Shown: positions 22,778 to 31,864 of the stretch, piece by piece
How the letters are laid out: each line of letters begins with the position of its first letter
How positions within the stretch are numbered: the stretch's first letter is position 1
NCBI GenBank assembly: GCA_903934295.1
Contig: CAIZNI010000072.1
Coordinates: 1 to 33,949, forward strand
From: an uncultured beta proteobacterium
GTDB taxonomy: Bacteria > Pseudomonadota > Gammaproteobacteria > Burkholderiales > Burkholderiaceae_E
Length of the DNA: 33,949 bases
Direction of reading: 5' to 3'
The notes under the pieces: model-generated
The model's input: the letters and a program-made list of their open reading frames with translations, nothing else
Databases searched by the model: none
Told to the model about the DNA's origin: nothing
Program-made: the position numbers and the translations under genes

Positions 22778-24335
22778 GAGACGCCGTCCCGACCTCGCCG
22801 CGACGAATCGCGCCGGCGCGCTCGGCCACCGCCTGGCGTTGAACGTCGGTCATCCGCGCCAGGTTCTTCACCTGCAGCGACATGCGCGGATTCTTTGCCA
22901 TGGCCGTCTCGTGGCGAGCAAGAAAATCCCAGTACAGCGTGGTGAACGGGCAGGCCTGCGCGCCGCTGCGCAGGGCCGGGTCATAGCGGCAGCCCTTGCA
23001 GTGCGGACTCATGCGCTCGATGTACTTGCCGGTGGCGATGTAGGGCTTGCTGCCCATCAGTCCGCCGTCGGCATACTGGCTCATGCCCAGCGTGTTGGGC
23101 AGTTCGACCCATTCCACCGCGTCGACATAGACCGCCAGGTACCAGGCGTGCACCTGGCGCGGCGCCACACCCAGCATCAGCGCAAACAGTCCGGTCACCA
23201 TCAGCCGCTGGATGTGATTGGCGTAACCGTGGGTGAGCGTCTGCCCGATCGCGTCCCGCAGGCAAGCCATGTCGGTGGCGCCCGTCCAGTACCAGTCGGG
23301 CAGGTCCTGATCGGCGCCCAGCGTGTTCAGTTCCAGGTAACCGGGCATCTGCGTCCAGTAGATGCCGCGCACATACTCGCGCCAGCCGATGATCTGGCGC
23401 ACGAAGCCCTCGACGCTGGCCAGCGGCGCGTGGCCCGCCGAATGGGCGGCCACCGCCGCCGCGACCACCTCGCGCGGGTTCAGCAGCTTGAGGTTGAGCG
23501 CGGCTGACAGATGGGCGTGATAGAGCCAGGGTTCGCCCGGCCACATCGCGTCCTGATAGCGCCCGAAAAGCGGCAGGCGTGCGCGGACAAAATCGGCCAG
23601 CGCCTGCAACGCCTGAGCGCGCGTGACCGGCCAGGCAAAGCCGGCCAGACGCCCCGGGTGGTGGGCGAACCGGGTCTGGACGAGCGCGATCACCTCGCGC
23701 GTGATCGCGTCGGGCTCGACGGTGCTGCGCGGGGGCAGGGCACCGGGACCGGTGGCGGGGAAGGCCTCCCGGTTGTCGGCATCGAAGTTCCATTGCCCGC
23801 CCAGCGGCGCGCCCGCGTCATCGGGCTGCATCAGGATGCCCAGACGCTTGCGCTGCTCGCGATAGAAATACTCCATCCGCAGCGACTTGCGCCCGCGCGC
23901 ATGGGCGGCGAACTCGCGCACGCTCACCAGGAAATGGCGGTCCTCGCGCACCTCCAGCGGCAGGCCGAGCGCCTGGGCCAGCGCGCGGATCGCCTGGAGC
24001 ACACGCCAGTCACCGGGCGCGGTCATCACGAGTGCGTCAGGCCGCAGCCGCTCGATGTCGGCCTGCAACTGCGCGGCGAGACTGCCGCGGTTGTCGGGCG
24101 CATCGAGCCGGACGTAGTGAAGCGGGCGACCCGCCGCTTGCAGTGCGACGGCGCAGTGGCGCATCGCCGCCAGGAAGATCGCGATGCGCGGCTGGCTCGA
24201 CGTCACATGGGTGGACTCCTCGTCGACCTCGGCCATCCAGACGACATCCCGGTCCGCCTCAAAGCCATCGAAGGCCGATGCGTCGAGATCGAGCTGATCG
24301 CCCAGCACCAGCACCAGGTTGCGCAATTCGGCCAA
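22770..24335 (-). CDS. phrB: Iron-sulfur bacterial photolyase/cryptochrome (PhrB/CryB type, probable (6-4) photolyase)
   Basis: The 521-residue product reads LRNLVLVLGDQLDLDASAFD at its N-terminus, the family start. Cys358, Cys446, Cys449 and Cys462 (ACLRDAIG, PHCKGCRYDP, GAQACPFTTLYW) reproduce the 88-3-13 spacing of the four [4Fe-4S] ligands of Agrobacterium PhrB (350, 438, 441, 454, from memory). NTLGMSQYADGGLMGSKPYI and WREYVRGIYWTQMPGY are diagnostic FAD-domain segments. Known members repair (6-4) photoproducts or act as light receptors. I place the start at a TTG at 24335 because GGAAGGA stands 5 bases before it and the family begins here; no ATG fits. It overlaps the second photolyase-like gene by 8 bases. 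Confidence 0.92.
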   Translation of the reverse strand: MAELRNLVLVLGDQLDLDASAFDGFEADRDVVWMAEVDEESTHVTSSQPRIAIFLAAMRHCAVALQAAGRPLHYVRLDAPDNRGSLAAQLQADIERLRPDALVMTAPGDWRVLQAIRALAQALGLPLEVREDRHFLVSVREFAAHARGRKSLRMEYFYREQRKRLGILMQPDDAGAPLGGQWNFDADNREAFPATGPGALPPRSTVEPDAITREVIALVQTRFAHHPGRLAGFAWPVTRAQALQALADFVRARLPLFGRYQDAMWPGEPWLYHAHLSAALNLKLLNPREVVAAAVAAHSAGHAPLASVEGFVRQIIGWREYVRGIYWTQMPGYLELNTLGADQDLPDWYWTGATDMACLRDAIGQTLTHGYANHIQRLMVTGLFALMLGVAPRQVHAWYLAVYVDAVEWVELPNTLGMSQYADGGLMGSKPYIATGKYIERMSPHCKGCRYDPALRSGAQACPFTTLYWDFLARHETAMAKNPRMSLQVKNLARMTDVQRQAVAERAGAIRRGEVGTASHG

Positions 24336-24574
24336 TGGAGTCCTTCCGGCGCGACCGGGCGCGCAAATGGGGTGGGGGATCGCAGAAAGCGACCGCGAGA
24401 CTCGCCGGACTTTACTGGAATCCGCTGCGCTGGCCGGCCGGACGACGGCGCCAGCGGGACCTCGCTGGTACGGCATGAAACCCATCGGGTATCCTCCCGG
24501 CCACGAAGACGGCGCGCAGTAGAGCGCCGCCAGGGCGCGCAAGCGCTGTCCATCGAATCGGGGAGATTTCGAAC

Positions 24575-25564
24575 ATGTCAGTCAGATCAGATCGGCGCAA
24601 GCTCCTGCAATCGGCCAGCCTGGCCGCGCTCGCGGGCATTGTCCCGACCCTGGCGAGGGCACAGAAGATCCCCGGGGGAACCCTGCGCATTCTGGTCGGC
24701 TTTCCCGCCGGCGGGGGCACCGATGTGATGGCCCGATACATCGGCGAGAAGCTGCGTGAACGCACCGGCGCCAATGTGATTGTCGAAAACCGTGCCGGCG
24801 CCAGCGGCGTGATCGCGATCGACGCGCTGCGCAAGGCACCCCTGGATGGCAGCGTGATCATGTACGGCACCGCGGCCACGACCGTGGCGCTGACCGTGAC
24901 GCGCAAGGCGCCGGGCTTCTCGCTGGACAAGGACCTGACGCCCATCGGGCTCACCGGTCTGACCTCGACGGTTTATGTGCTGTCGCCCAAGCTCGGCTTG
25001 TCCAGCCTGCGGGAGTACAACGACTGGCTCAAGCGCAATCCCGACAAGCGCAACTTCGGCACCACCGCGCTGGGCAGCAACACGCACTTCTTCGGTGTGC
25101 TGCTGGGCAACGCCATCGGCAGTCCGCTGGAGGCGGTCGGATACAAGGGGGCCGCGCCGCTGCTGGCCGACCTGATGGGCGGCCACATCAGCGCCGGCTG
25201 TGGCGGTCTCACCGACTTCCTGACTCACCACCAGGCCGGCAAGGTGAAGATCATCGCGCTCAGCGCCTCGCGCCGGCTGCCCTTCGCGCCCGATCTGCCC
25301 ACCGTCGCCGAGCTCGGCTACCCGTCGCTCGGTTATGAGGGTTTCTACGGTTTCTACGGCCCGCCCGGCATGCCCCAGGGCCTGGTCGACGCCTGGAGCC
25401 AGGAACTGAAAGCCTGCACCGAGTCGCCCGACCTCAAGCAAAAGCTGTACAACACCGGTCTGGATGTCATGACCTCGGGACCGGCCGAGTTCGCAACGCG
25501 ACAGACCGCGCTGGTCCAGTCTTTCGCGGAAATGATGAGAAAGGCGGGTTACGCACCCGAATAG
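24575..25564 (+). CDS. Bug-family (tripartite tricarboxylate transporter) solute-binding protein
   Basis: The 329-residue protein has an N-terminal signal with paired arginines (SDRRKLLQSASLAALAGIVP, cleavage near ARAQ, residue 29), possibly Tat-dependent. The mature part begins with LRILVGFPAGGGTDVMARYI, the Bug ligand-binding strand, and contains NRAGASGVIAIDAL and GYKGAAPLLADLMGGHISAG, all typical of the family. These periplasmic proteins bind carboxylates or other small organic acids and amides. GGGGAG precedes the ATG. No TctA or TctB membrane subunit is in the window, so it is an orphan binding protein as often seen in Bordetella-like genomes. The 239-base upstream region is divergent from the photolyase operon. 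Confidence 0.9.
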   Translation: MSVRSDRRKLLQSASLAALAGIVPTLARAQKIPGGTLRILVGFPAGGGTDVMARYIGEKLRERTGANVIVENRAGASGVIAIDALRKAPLDGSVIMYGTAATTVALTVTRKAPGFSLDKDLTPIGLTGLTSTVYVLSPKLGLSSLREYNDWLKRNPDKRNFGTTALGSNTHFFGVLLGNAIGSPLEAVGYKGAAPLLADLMGGHISAGCGGLTDFLTHHQAGKVKIIALSASRRLPFAPDLPTVAELGYPSLGYEGFYGFYGPPGMPQGLVDAWSQELKACTESPDLKQKLYNTGLDVMTSGPAEFATRQTALVQSFAEMMRKAGYAPE

Positions 25565-25572
25565 GCCGCCAC

Positions 25573-25603
25573 GGCGAAGCGGGCGCGCAACGCTCCCTTC
25601 GCC
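25573..25603. terminator. Strong GC-rich hairpin between the two solute-binding protein genes
   Basis: GGCGAAG (25573-25579) pairs perfectly with CTTCGCC (25597-25603), and inside it GCG-CAA-CGC can close the loop. There is no T-run after it, so it may be a weak or Rho-assisted terminator or an mRNA-processing element rather than an intrinsic terminator. Confidence 0.4.
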
Positions 25604-25683
25604 CCGACAGCGGTGCTCGCCATGGCGCTGCGTCATGTCAGACTTCATCCGTTTTCCCGTTCACCACCGACAGGTCATCCGCC

Positions 25684-26652
25684 GTGCACGCCATTCAACG
25701 CCGCCTTGCCGTCTTCGCCACCGCGCTGCTTTGCAGCGCGACTGCCTTCGCGCAGACCTTTCCGACCAAACCGATCCGCGCCATCGTGCCTTTCGCGCCG
25801 GGCAGCGCCACCGACCAGATCGCGCGCGCCTTCGCCGAAAAGATGGCGCAAACACTCGGTCAGCCGGTCATCATCGAGAACAAGCCCGGCGTCAACGGGA
25901 TGCTGGGCGCCGACGCGGTCGCCAAGTCGCCCGCTGACGGCTACACGATCCTGGTGGGCACCAACAGCACCAACGCGGCGCTGAAGTTCCTGATGAAGAA
26001 GCTGCCCTACGATCAGGACACCGCGTTCGCGCCGGTCGCCTACATCGGGTCGGTGCCGCTGATGATCGCGGTGAACAACGACGTGCCGGCCAAGACGCTC
26101 AAGGATTTCGTCGATCTCGCCAAGGCGCGGCCCGGGCAGGTGAACTTCGCCTATGCGAGCACCTCGCAGCAGGTGTCCTCCGAAATGCTCGCCAGCATGG
26201 CCGGCATCCGGATGAACCCGGTCCCCTACAAGAGCGGCCCCGCGGCGATGACCGACCTGATCGGCGGCCAGGTGATGATGTTCACCGCCGACTTCGCGGT
26301 CACCGTGCCCCAGTACAAGGGCGGCCGGATCCGCGGCCTGGCTGTCACCTCACTGCGTCGCTCGCCGGCGGTACCGGAGCTGCCCACCGTCAACGAGGCA
26401 CTCGGTCTGAAGGACTATGAGCTGACCGCCTACTTCGCGATCTTCGCACCGGCCGGGACGCCGCGCGACGCGATCCTTCGCCTGAACCAGGCGGTCAATG
26501 CCGCAGCCGGCAACCGGGAAGTGCTCGACAAGTTCGAACCCAATGGCTTCAGTGTCGAGCCGGGCACGCCCGAGGCGCTGGGCCAGCGCAATCGCCTCGA
26601 GACCGCCAAATGGGAAAAGGCAATCCGCGAGGCGCGCATCGAGCAGCAGTAA
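25684..26652 (+). CDS. Second Bug-family solute-binding protein
   Basis: The 322-residue product, with a GTG start, has a Sec signal (MHAIQRRLAVFATALLCSAT, cleavage after AFA before QTFPTK). The mature sequence has FPTKPIRAIVPFAPGSATDQ, VIIENKPGVNGMLGADAVAK, PYKSGPAAMTDLIGGQVMMF and PELPTVNEALGLKDYEL, the standard Bug segments. It is only distantly similar to the preceding paralogue and probably binds a different ligand. The ribosome site is weak (ACAGG), supporting modest expression or an unrecognised start. It ends 10 bases before the convergent formamidase-like gene. Confidence 0.9.
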   Translation: MHAIQRRLAVFATALLCSATAFAQTFPTKPIRAIVPFAPGSATDQIARAFAEKMAQTLGQPVIIENKPGVNGMLGADAVAKSPADGYTILVGTNSTNAALKFLMKKLPYDQDTAFAPVAYIGSVPLMIAVNNDVPAKTLKDFVDLAKARPGQVNFAYASTSQQVSSEMLASMAGIRMNPVPYKSGPAAMTDLIGGQVMMFTADFAVTVPQYKGGRIRGLAVTSLRRSPAVPELPTVNEALGLKDYELTAYFAIFAPAGTPRDAILRLNQAVNAAAGNREVLDKFEPNGFSVEPGTPEALGQRNRLETAKWEKAIREARIEQQ

Positions 26653-26662
26653 GACGCCCGGT

Positions 26663-28882
26663 TCAGCGGCTGAATCGCCGCAGCACGTTGTCCAGGATGC
26701 GCGAGATGTCGTTGTCGAAGTGATTCACCGGCAGTGACCCGCAGAAGGTGATCGAGCCGACCGAGAAGACCTCGCCGCCGCCCGGGCAGTCGAAATAGGT
26801 CATGTCGGCCCGGATCAGCTGCTTGTGCGTCTGGCCCGGGATGGTGGTGATGTGCGTGAGCTGCTCCTCGGGCACCAGCATCCAGGGGGCCTCGGGTGGG
26901 TGGTCCTCGGAGGCGGCGACCACCACCGCGTTGGCCGGTGAACCCAGCCGTTTGTCGACACGGTCGAGCTCGAAGCCGGCCGCCCCGTGACCCGAAAATC
27001 CCTCGCCGCCGACGGTGTCGGCGGTCACCCCGTCGAAGATCCAGCTGACCCGCGGATCGGTGCGCGCCGCCGGATTGATCCGGTAGTGGGAGCCGACGAA
27101 ATTGCCCTGAGCGGTAAAGCCCACGCCGACCAGCTTCTGGGGCGGGCGATCGTTGCGCCGCCACAGGCCACCGTACTGGGCATCGAACTGGTTGTAGTAC
27201 TCGCCGGGCTCGGCGGCCCAGGCGCGGATGCCGCCTTCGCCGCGCCGGATCTCGACGATGCCCTCGCGCGACGGGTCGAGCGCGATCTTCCAGTAGAAGC
27301 CGTTGCCGCCCAGATAGACGAGCCGCCCGCCGGTGTCGCGATAGCTTTGCAGGGCGTCGAGCATCTGGGTGGTGTGGTATTCGGGATGCGAGCCGGTGAC
27401 CACGACGTGATAGGGCTCGAGCAGCGCCGCGCCTTCGCGATCCAGTTCGACATCGGTGATGAGATCGACCGCATGGCCCTGATGGGCGAGCCACATCAGC
27501 AGGTGGCTGTCGGCCGGATAGTGGCGCAAGCCCGAGCCGCGGATTTCCGGGTAGGGATAGGTGAAATAGCCCACGCGCAGATTGAGCATCGGGCGGCGCC
27601 AGCTGACCAGTCCGATCCCCGACCCGTCGGTGTGATAGTTGTAGGTCGAGAGCCCATAGTCCCGATGCTCGCCGGGGTTGTAGGGATACGCATGCCAGGC
27701 CCGGGTCTGAGCGATGTGCGCTTCGCGCCATCGCGGATCGGTCATCCACTCCGGCCGGGCGTGGTTGCCGTAGACGGTGTAGGTGAAGGTGGACACCAGC
27801 ACCGCGATCTTCGCGTGGGCCTTGCCCCGGGGCGGCACGACAAAGAAGGGGATGTTTTCCTCGACCTCGCCCGCCTTCAGGATCAGGGCGTAGGCGTCCG
27901 AGGCGAGCCCATCGGGCAGCGTGATGGCGTGCGTGGCCGGCCAGCGGCAGTCGTCCAGGTCATCGTCGTGGAAATGAATCGCGCCGTACTCGTTCGGCGC
28001 ATGGCGAAAGCAGTGCTCCTGCCCGGTCCAGCGCGCGCCGCGCACCGCGCGCGTGGGCGTGTTCACGAGTTCGCCGTGGTGCTGGCCAGGACCGGTGTCG
28101 ACCAGTCGCTGGGTGTGCATTTCCCGCGAGAAATCCCAGGCGCCGAGGCAGCCTTCGATGGGGGCTTGCGTCGCCGCCAGATCCGCGGGCTCACCGCGCA
28201 GGGCGCGTGAAACCAGCACAGGATGTTCCAGCCGGCCGTTGAAGGTGTCCACCGGCGCCTTGTCGCTGGCACTGGCCAGGCTCAGTCGGCGTGACCCGGC
28301 ATCCAGGAGCGCAGGCGCCGTCAGTGCGATCGAGACCGACTCGGTCGCTGCCGGGACGCCCAGGGCAATGACCGACAGGTGCAGCGCCCCCCCGGTGGAA
28401 TCGACGGTCAGCGTGACCTGGGCCCAGGCGTGGAGCGACACCGGCGACCCGGTCTCGATGACCGCCGTGCCGCCAGCAGTACCGATCGAGGCACGCAGCG
28501 TGAGTGCTGGCGTCAGTTCGAGCTCCATGCCGCGCCCGCCCTCATCGAGGCAGGACAGGACGACCTGGCGGCGCGCCAGGGCCAGCGTCGGTTGGATCCG
28601 GATCGAGAACGTGCAGTCACTGACCCCGCTCAGCAGCCCGGCGCTGCCGAGCACGCCATAGGAGCCATTGGGAACCCCCTGCGGCGCCGGCTCGGTCAGG
28701 GTGGTGACGGCGATGGCCACCGGCTCGGTGTCGACGCCACCGATCTCGGGGTTGGGATCCGCACAGCGAACCCGCACCACGCTGGCGACGACGGGGGCGC
28801 CAGTGGCATTGGCGACATGGAACCGAAGCGTCTCTCCCGGTCGGGCGGACAGGCGTTCGGCGTAACCGGTGAGCGGCAGCAT
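26663..28882 (-). CDS. N,N-dimethylformamidase large-subunit-like protein
   Basis: The 739-residue product matches the size and layout of the dimethylformamidase large subunit: an N-terminal beta-rich part, a LamG-like region around residues 210-300 (GCLGAWDFSREMHTQRLVDT), then the catalytic half. Recognisable pieces are YGLSTYNYHTDGSG (Tyr414, Tyr416), LLMWLAHQGHAVDLITDVEL and VVVTGSHPEYHTTQMLDALQ (His499, Glu501), then GGRLVYLGGNGFYWKIALDP. In the known enzyme a mononuclear iron is held by Tyr and Glu-type ligands; the conserved Tyr and HPE residues here are candidates, which I infer from memory. GGAG precedes ATG 28882. The known enzyme also needs a small subunit of about 130 residues, which is not adjacent. 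It may hydrolyse another N-substituted amide. Confidence 0.85.
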   Translation of the reverse strand: MLPLTGYAERLSARPGETLRFHVANATGAPVVASVVRVRCADPNPEIGGVDTEPVAIAVTTLTEPAPQGVPNGSYGVLGSAGLLSGVSDCTFSIRIQPTLALARRQVVLSCLDEGGRGMELELTPALTLRASIGTAGGTAVIETGSPVSLHAWAQVTLTVDSTGGALHLSVIALGVPAATESVSIALTAPALLDAGSRRLSLASASDKAPVDTFNGRLEHPVLVSRALRGEPADLAATQAPIEGCLGAWDFSREMHTQRLVDTGPGQHHGELVNTPTRAVRGARWTGQEHCFRHAPNEYGAIHFHDDDLDDCRWPATHAITLPDGLASDAYALILKAGEVEENIPFFVVPPRGKAHAKIAVLVSTFTYTVYGNHARPEWMTDPRWREAHIAQTRAWHAYPYNPGEHRDYGLSTYNYHTDGSGIGLVSWRRPMLNLRVGYFTYPYPEIRGSGLRHYPADSHLLMWLAHQGHAVDLITDVELDREGAALLEPYHVVVTGSHPEYHTTQMLDALQSYRDTGGRLVYLGGNGFYWKIALDPSREGIVEIRRGEGGIRAWAAEPGEYYNQFDAQYGGLWRRNDRPPQKLVGVGFTAQGNFVGSHYRINPAARTDPRVSWIFDGVTADTVGGEGFSGHGAAGFELDRVDKRLGSPANAVVVAASEDHPPEAPWMLVPEEQLTHITTIPGQTHKQLIRADMTYFDCPGGGEVFSVGSITFCGSLPVNHFDNDISRILDNVLRRFSR

Positions 28883-28923
28883 GGCTGACTCCGTAACAGA
28901 TCGAATGGGGTGTATCGGTGCCG

Positions 28924-28995
28924 GCAGGGGCGTCGGCGCTGGCGGGTGTGGCGGCGCCAGCGGGTGTGGCGGCGCCGGCGGGTGCGATGGTGCTG
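28924..28995. repeat. 18-base tandem repeat, four units, in the formamidase-deformylase intergenic region
   Basis: Units start at 28924, 28942, 28960 and 28978. The two central ones (GCGGGTGTGGCGGCGCC plus A or G) differ by one base; the outer ones are more diverged. The repeat lies within the 255-base divergent region between the formamidase-like gene and the deformylase gene. It could be a protein-binding array or the remnant of a Pro-rich or Gly/Ala-rich coding end; no gene through it is supported. Confidence 0.75.
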
Positions 28996-29137
28996 GCATC
29001 TGCCGGGCGCGGTCAAGGCGGGACAGAAGACTGGCCACCTCGATCCCGGCCCCGGCGATCCGTTGGCGGTAATATCGCACGCACGAAACCCGGACAGACC
29101 GACCCGCCGGTGCGCCGACCCTCAGCCCCCTCCCGCC

Positions 29138-29674
29138 ATGACCATCCACACCATCCTCAAGATGGGCGACCCCCGCCTGCTGCGCATCGCCCAACCGGTG
29201 CTCGAATTCGACACGCCGGCGCTGCGAACCCTTGTCGACGACCTGTTCGACACCATGGCAGCGGCCGACGGCGCCGGCCTGGCCGCGCCACAGATCGCGG
29301 TCGACCAGCAGGTGGTGATCTTCGGATTCGCCCGCAGCGTGCGGTACCCCGACGCCCCGCCGGTGCCGCGCACGGTGCTCATCAACCCGGTGATCGAGCC
29401 GCTCGATGACACGCTGGAGGACGGCTGGGAAGGCTGCCTGTCAGTGCCGGGGCTGCGCGCGATGGTGCCGCGCCACCGGCGAATCCGCTACCGCGGCCAT
29501 GACGCCCAGGGGCGCCTGATCGAACGCGAGGCCGAGGGCTTCCACGCCCGGGTGGTCCAGCACGAGTGCGATCACCTGATCGGCAAGCTCTTCCCGATGC
29601 GGGTGCGCGATTTCAGCCGCTTCGGTTTCACCGAGGTGCTGTTCCCCGGCCTCGACGCGGCCGCGGACGACTGA
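29138..29674 (+). CDS. def: Peptide deformylase
   Basis: The 178-residue metallohydrolase has all three deformylase motifs: GAGLAAPQ (45-52), EGCLS (98-102, Cys100 as metal ligand) and HECDH (142-146, two His ligands and Glu143). It removes the formyl group from N-formyl-Met of new proteins. ATG 29138 gives [20 protein letters not shown], the usual N-terminus. The housekeeping def usually sits beside fmt; here it is next to an IlvD-type dehydratase 26 bases downstream and opposite a formamidase-like gene, so this is probably an additional copy, possibly with a specialised substrate (inference). Confidence 0.95.
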   Translation: MTIHTILKMGDPRLLRIAQPVLEFDTPALRTLVDDLFDTMAAADGAGLAAPQIAVDQQVVIFGFARSVRYPDAPPVPRTVLINPVIEPLDDTLEDGWEGCLSVPGLRAMVPRHRRIRYRGHDAQGRLIEREAEGFHARVVQHECDHLIGKLFPMRVRDFSRFGFTEVLFPGLDAAADD

Positions 29675-29700
29675 CCGGCCGCCCTCAGGAGACACCACCG

Positions 29701-31419
29701 ATGGCACAAGACAGCAGCATTTTCTGGAAGAAATCCCGGGTCGAACTGCGGGCTGCCGGCTTCGAGCCGGACCGCGCGGCCCGCACCAATGCGGTGGTGA
29801 CGATCGCCAGCGCCTACACCAACGCCCACCGCTGCAACAACCGGGTGCGCACCATCGGCGACCTGCTGGTCGAAATCCTCGACGCACGCGGCGGCCAGGG
29901 CCTGATCGTCGGCGCCCCCGCGGTCTCCGACGCGCTGACCCAGGGGACCCCGACCGCCGGCTACAGCCTGGTGTCGCGCGACGTGGTGGCCGACTGCTTC
30001 GAGATCGGCCATTACGCGCATCACGGCGAGGCGATGATCGTGATCTCGGGCTGCGACAAGACCGGCGCCGCCGCCCTGATGCCGCTGGCGCGCACCAACG
30101 CGTTCGGGCTCGTGCTGTACCCGGGCACCAGCTCGCCGGGCCGGGTGGCCTTCGAGCCGTGGGCGAGCAAAGGCACGAACCTGACGATCATGGATTACGC
30201 GGAGGGCAGGGCGGCCCGCGAGGCCGGGCGGATCTCGGCCGAGGAGTTGCTCGAACTCGAACGCAATGTGATGCCGGGCAGCGGCACCTGCGGGGCGATG
30301 TTCACCGCCAACACCATGAGCACCATCGCCGAGGCGATCGGCATGATGCTGCCGCGCGGCGCCTCGCACCCGGCCGACCACGACGCCGCCAGCGACATCC
30401 ATGAGGACGTGCGCGCCCAGGCGCATGCGTCCGTCGATGCGCTGTATCGCCTGATCGCCGCGGGCATCCGGCCGCTCGACATCATGACCGAGCGGGCCTT
30501 CGAGAACGCGATCGTCACCGTCTATGCGATGGGCGGATCCACCAACATGTACCTGCATCTGCTGGCGATCGCCCGCGAGGCGCAGGTGCCGATCACCATC
30601 GAGCGCATCCAGCAGGTCGGCGAGCGGATACCGCTGCTGGTCAATCTTCAGCCCCACGGCCGCTATGCGATGGCCAGCCTGCACGCGCTGGGCGGCGTGC
30701 CGATCGTGATGAAGGAGCTGCTGCGCCACGGTCTGCTGCACGGCGATGTGATGACGGTGACCGGCCGCACGCTCGCCGAGAACCTCGATGCGGTGCCCAC
30801 GCTCGATCAGCTCGGCGCCCAGGACGTGGTCTTTCCGATCGCCCGCCCGATCGCGCCGCCCAACAACCACATCAGCGTGCTCACCGGCAACCTGGCCCCC
30901 GAAAGCTGCGTGCTCAAGCTGTCGGGCAAGACACTGGAGAAGGGGCAGTTCCGCGGCATCGCCCGTGTCTTCGAATCCGAGGCGGACACGATGAAGGCGA
31001 TCCGGGCCGGCGAGATCGTGGCCGGCCAGGTGGTGGTGGTGCGCAACGTCGGCCCGGTCGGCGGGCCCGGCATGCCCGAGATGGTGATGCTCACCATCCA
31101 GCTGCAGGGGCGCGGTCTGGCCGAGGATGTCGCGCTGATCACCGACGGCCGGTTCTCCGGCGTCTCCCACGGCATCCTGATCGGCCACATTTCGCCGGAA
31201 GCCGCGCGTGGCGGGCCGATCGCGGCGGTTCGCGACGGCGACACCATCGTCATCGACCCGGGCGCGCGCACGCTGAACCTGCTGGTTGCGGACGAGGAGA
31301 TCGCGCGCCGCATGGCCGACTGGCGGGCTCCCGATCTGTCCGGACGGGTGCGGCGCGGATCGGTCCACGACAAGTACATCCGGCTGGTTTCGTCGGCGCA
31401 CCACGGGTGCGTCCTGTGA
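29701..31419 (+). CDS. IlvD/Edd-family dehydratase
   Basis: The 572-residue protein has the dihydroxy-acid/sugar-acid dehydratase core. Cys45 (AHRCNN), Cys118 ([13 protein letters not shown]) and Cys197 ([15 protein letters not shown]) are the three cluster ligands of [2Fe-2S] members; Asp119-Lys120 are the expected magnesium ligand and carbamylated Lys. The C-terminal [11 protein letters not shown] supplies the catalytic Ser. AGGAGA precedes the ATG. It lies 26 bases after def and 34 bases before a Lin0512-family gene. Standard IlvD has GISSWNEITPCN around the first Cys, whereas here it is [11 protein letters not shown], so a sugar acid or other hydroxy acid is more likely than the branched-chain intermediate. 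Confidence 0.9.
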   Translation: MAQDSSIFWKKSRVELRAAGFEPDRAARTNAVVTIASAYTNAHRCNNRVRTIGDLLVEILDARGGQGLIVGAPAVSDALTQGTPTAGYSLVSRDVVADCFEIGHYAHHGEAMIVISGCDKTGAAALMPLARTNAFGLVLYPGTSSPGRVAFEPWASKGTNLTIMDYAEGRAAREAGRISAEELLELERNVMPGSGTCGAMFTANTMSTIAEAIGMMLPRGASHPADHDAASDIHEDVRAQAHASVDALYRLIAAGIRPLDIMTERAFENAIVTVYAMGGSTNMYLHLLAIAREAQVPITIERIQQVGERIPLLVNLQPHGRYAMASLHALGGVPIVMKELLRHGLLHGDVMTVTGRTLAENLDAVPTLDQLGAQDVVFPIARPIAPPNNHISVLTGNLAPESCVLKLSGKTLEKGQFRGIARVFESEADTMKAIRAGEIVAGQVVVVRNVGPVGGPGMPEMVMLTIQLQGRGLAEDVALITDGRFSGVSHGILIGHISPEAARGGPIAAVRDGDTIVIDPGARTLNLLVADEEIARRMADWRAPDLSGRVRRGSVHDKYIRLVSSAHHGCVL

Positions 31420-31453
31420 GCCGGCCCCGGTGCCGGCACGGCAGGGACGCGTC

Positions 31454-31864
31454 GTGACGCGCGTGCGCTGCGTCACCGAAATGGGCATGGGGGTCGATGT
31501 CCATGGCGGCGACGCCACCAAGGCGGCGTGCCGGGCCGTGTCCGACGCCATTCGCCACAGCAGCCTCGGGTTCTTCCGCCTGCTGGGCAAGACCGCTCAC
31601 GACATGCACGTCGACGTCACCATCGGCGTGCCGCATCCCGAAACGGTGGACATCGCGGTTGTGGCGGCCGAACTGCCCTATGGCACGGTGACCGTGACCG
31701 CCATCCTGGGCGGGCTCGAGATTCCCGGCACCGACGGCGTCGACGCCATCCTCATCGCCAATGCCGCAATCGTGGTCAGCCTGGACAATGACGCGGCGAC
31801 CGCGCGGCGGGTCGGGGACACGGGCACCCCAGATCCGGATGTCGGTCAGGGCGCGCAGCGATGA
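31454..31864 (+). CDS. Lin0512-family protein
   Basis: The 136-residue product reads VTRVRCVTEMGMGVDVHGGD, followed by TKAACRAVSDAIRHSSLG. The GMGVD-HG-D-TKAA-RAV-DAI-HSSL pattern is the signature I know from the Lin0512 family (small alpha/beta proteins of unknown function). VDVTIGVPHPETVD and TVTAILGGLEIPG complete the fold. A GTG at 31454 is the likely start, with AGGGA upstream; the open frame continues upstream into the dehydratase gene. Its stop overlaps the next ATG (ATGA at 31861-31864), so it is coupled to the oxidoreductase, and it follows the dehydratase closely, suggesting a shared pathway. Function unknown. Confidence 0.8.
   Translation: MTRVRCVTEMGMGVDVHGGDATKAACRAVSDAIRHSSLGFFRLLGKTAHDMHVDVTIGVPHPETVDIAVVAAELPYGTVTVTAILGGLEIPGTDGVDAILIANAAIVVSLDNDAATARRVGDTGTPDPDVGQGAQR

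Noticed and set aside
29572-31590. A 672-codon minus-strand frame antisense to the dehydratase
   Set aside because: His/Asp/Arg-rich with no motifs; the plus-strand dehydratase has all catalytic residues.
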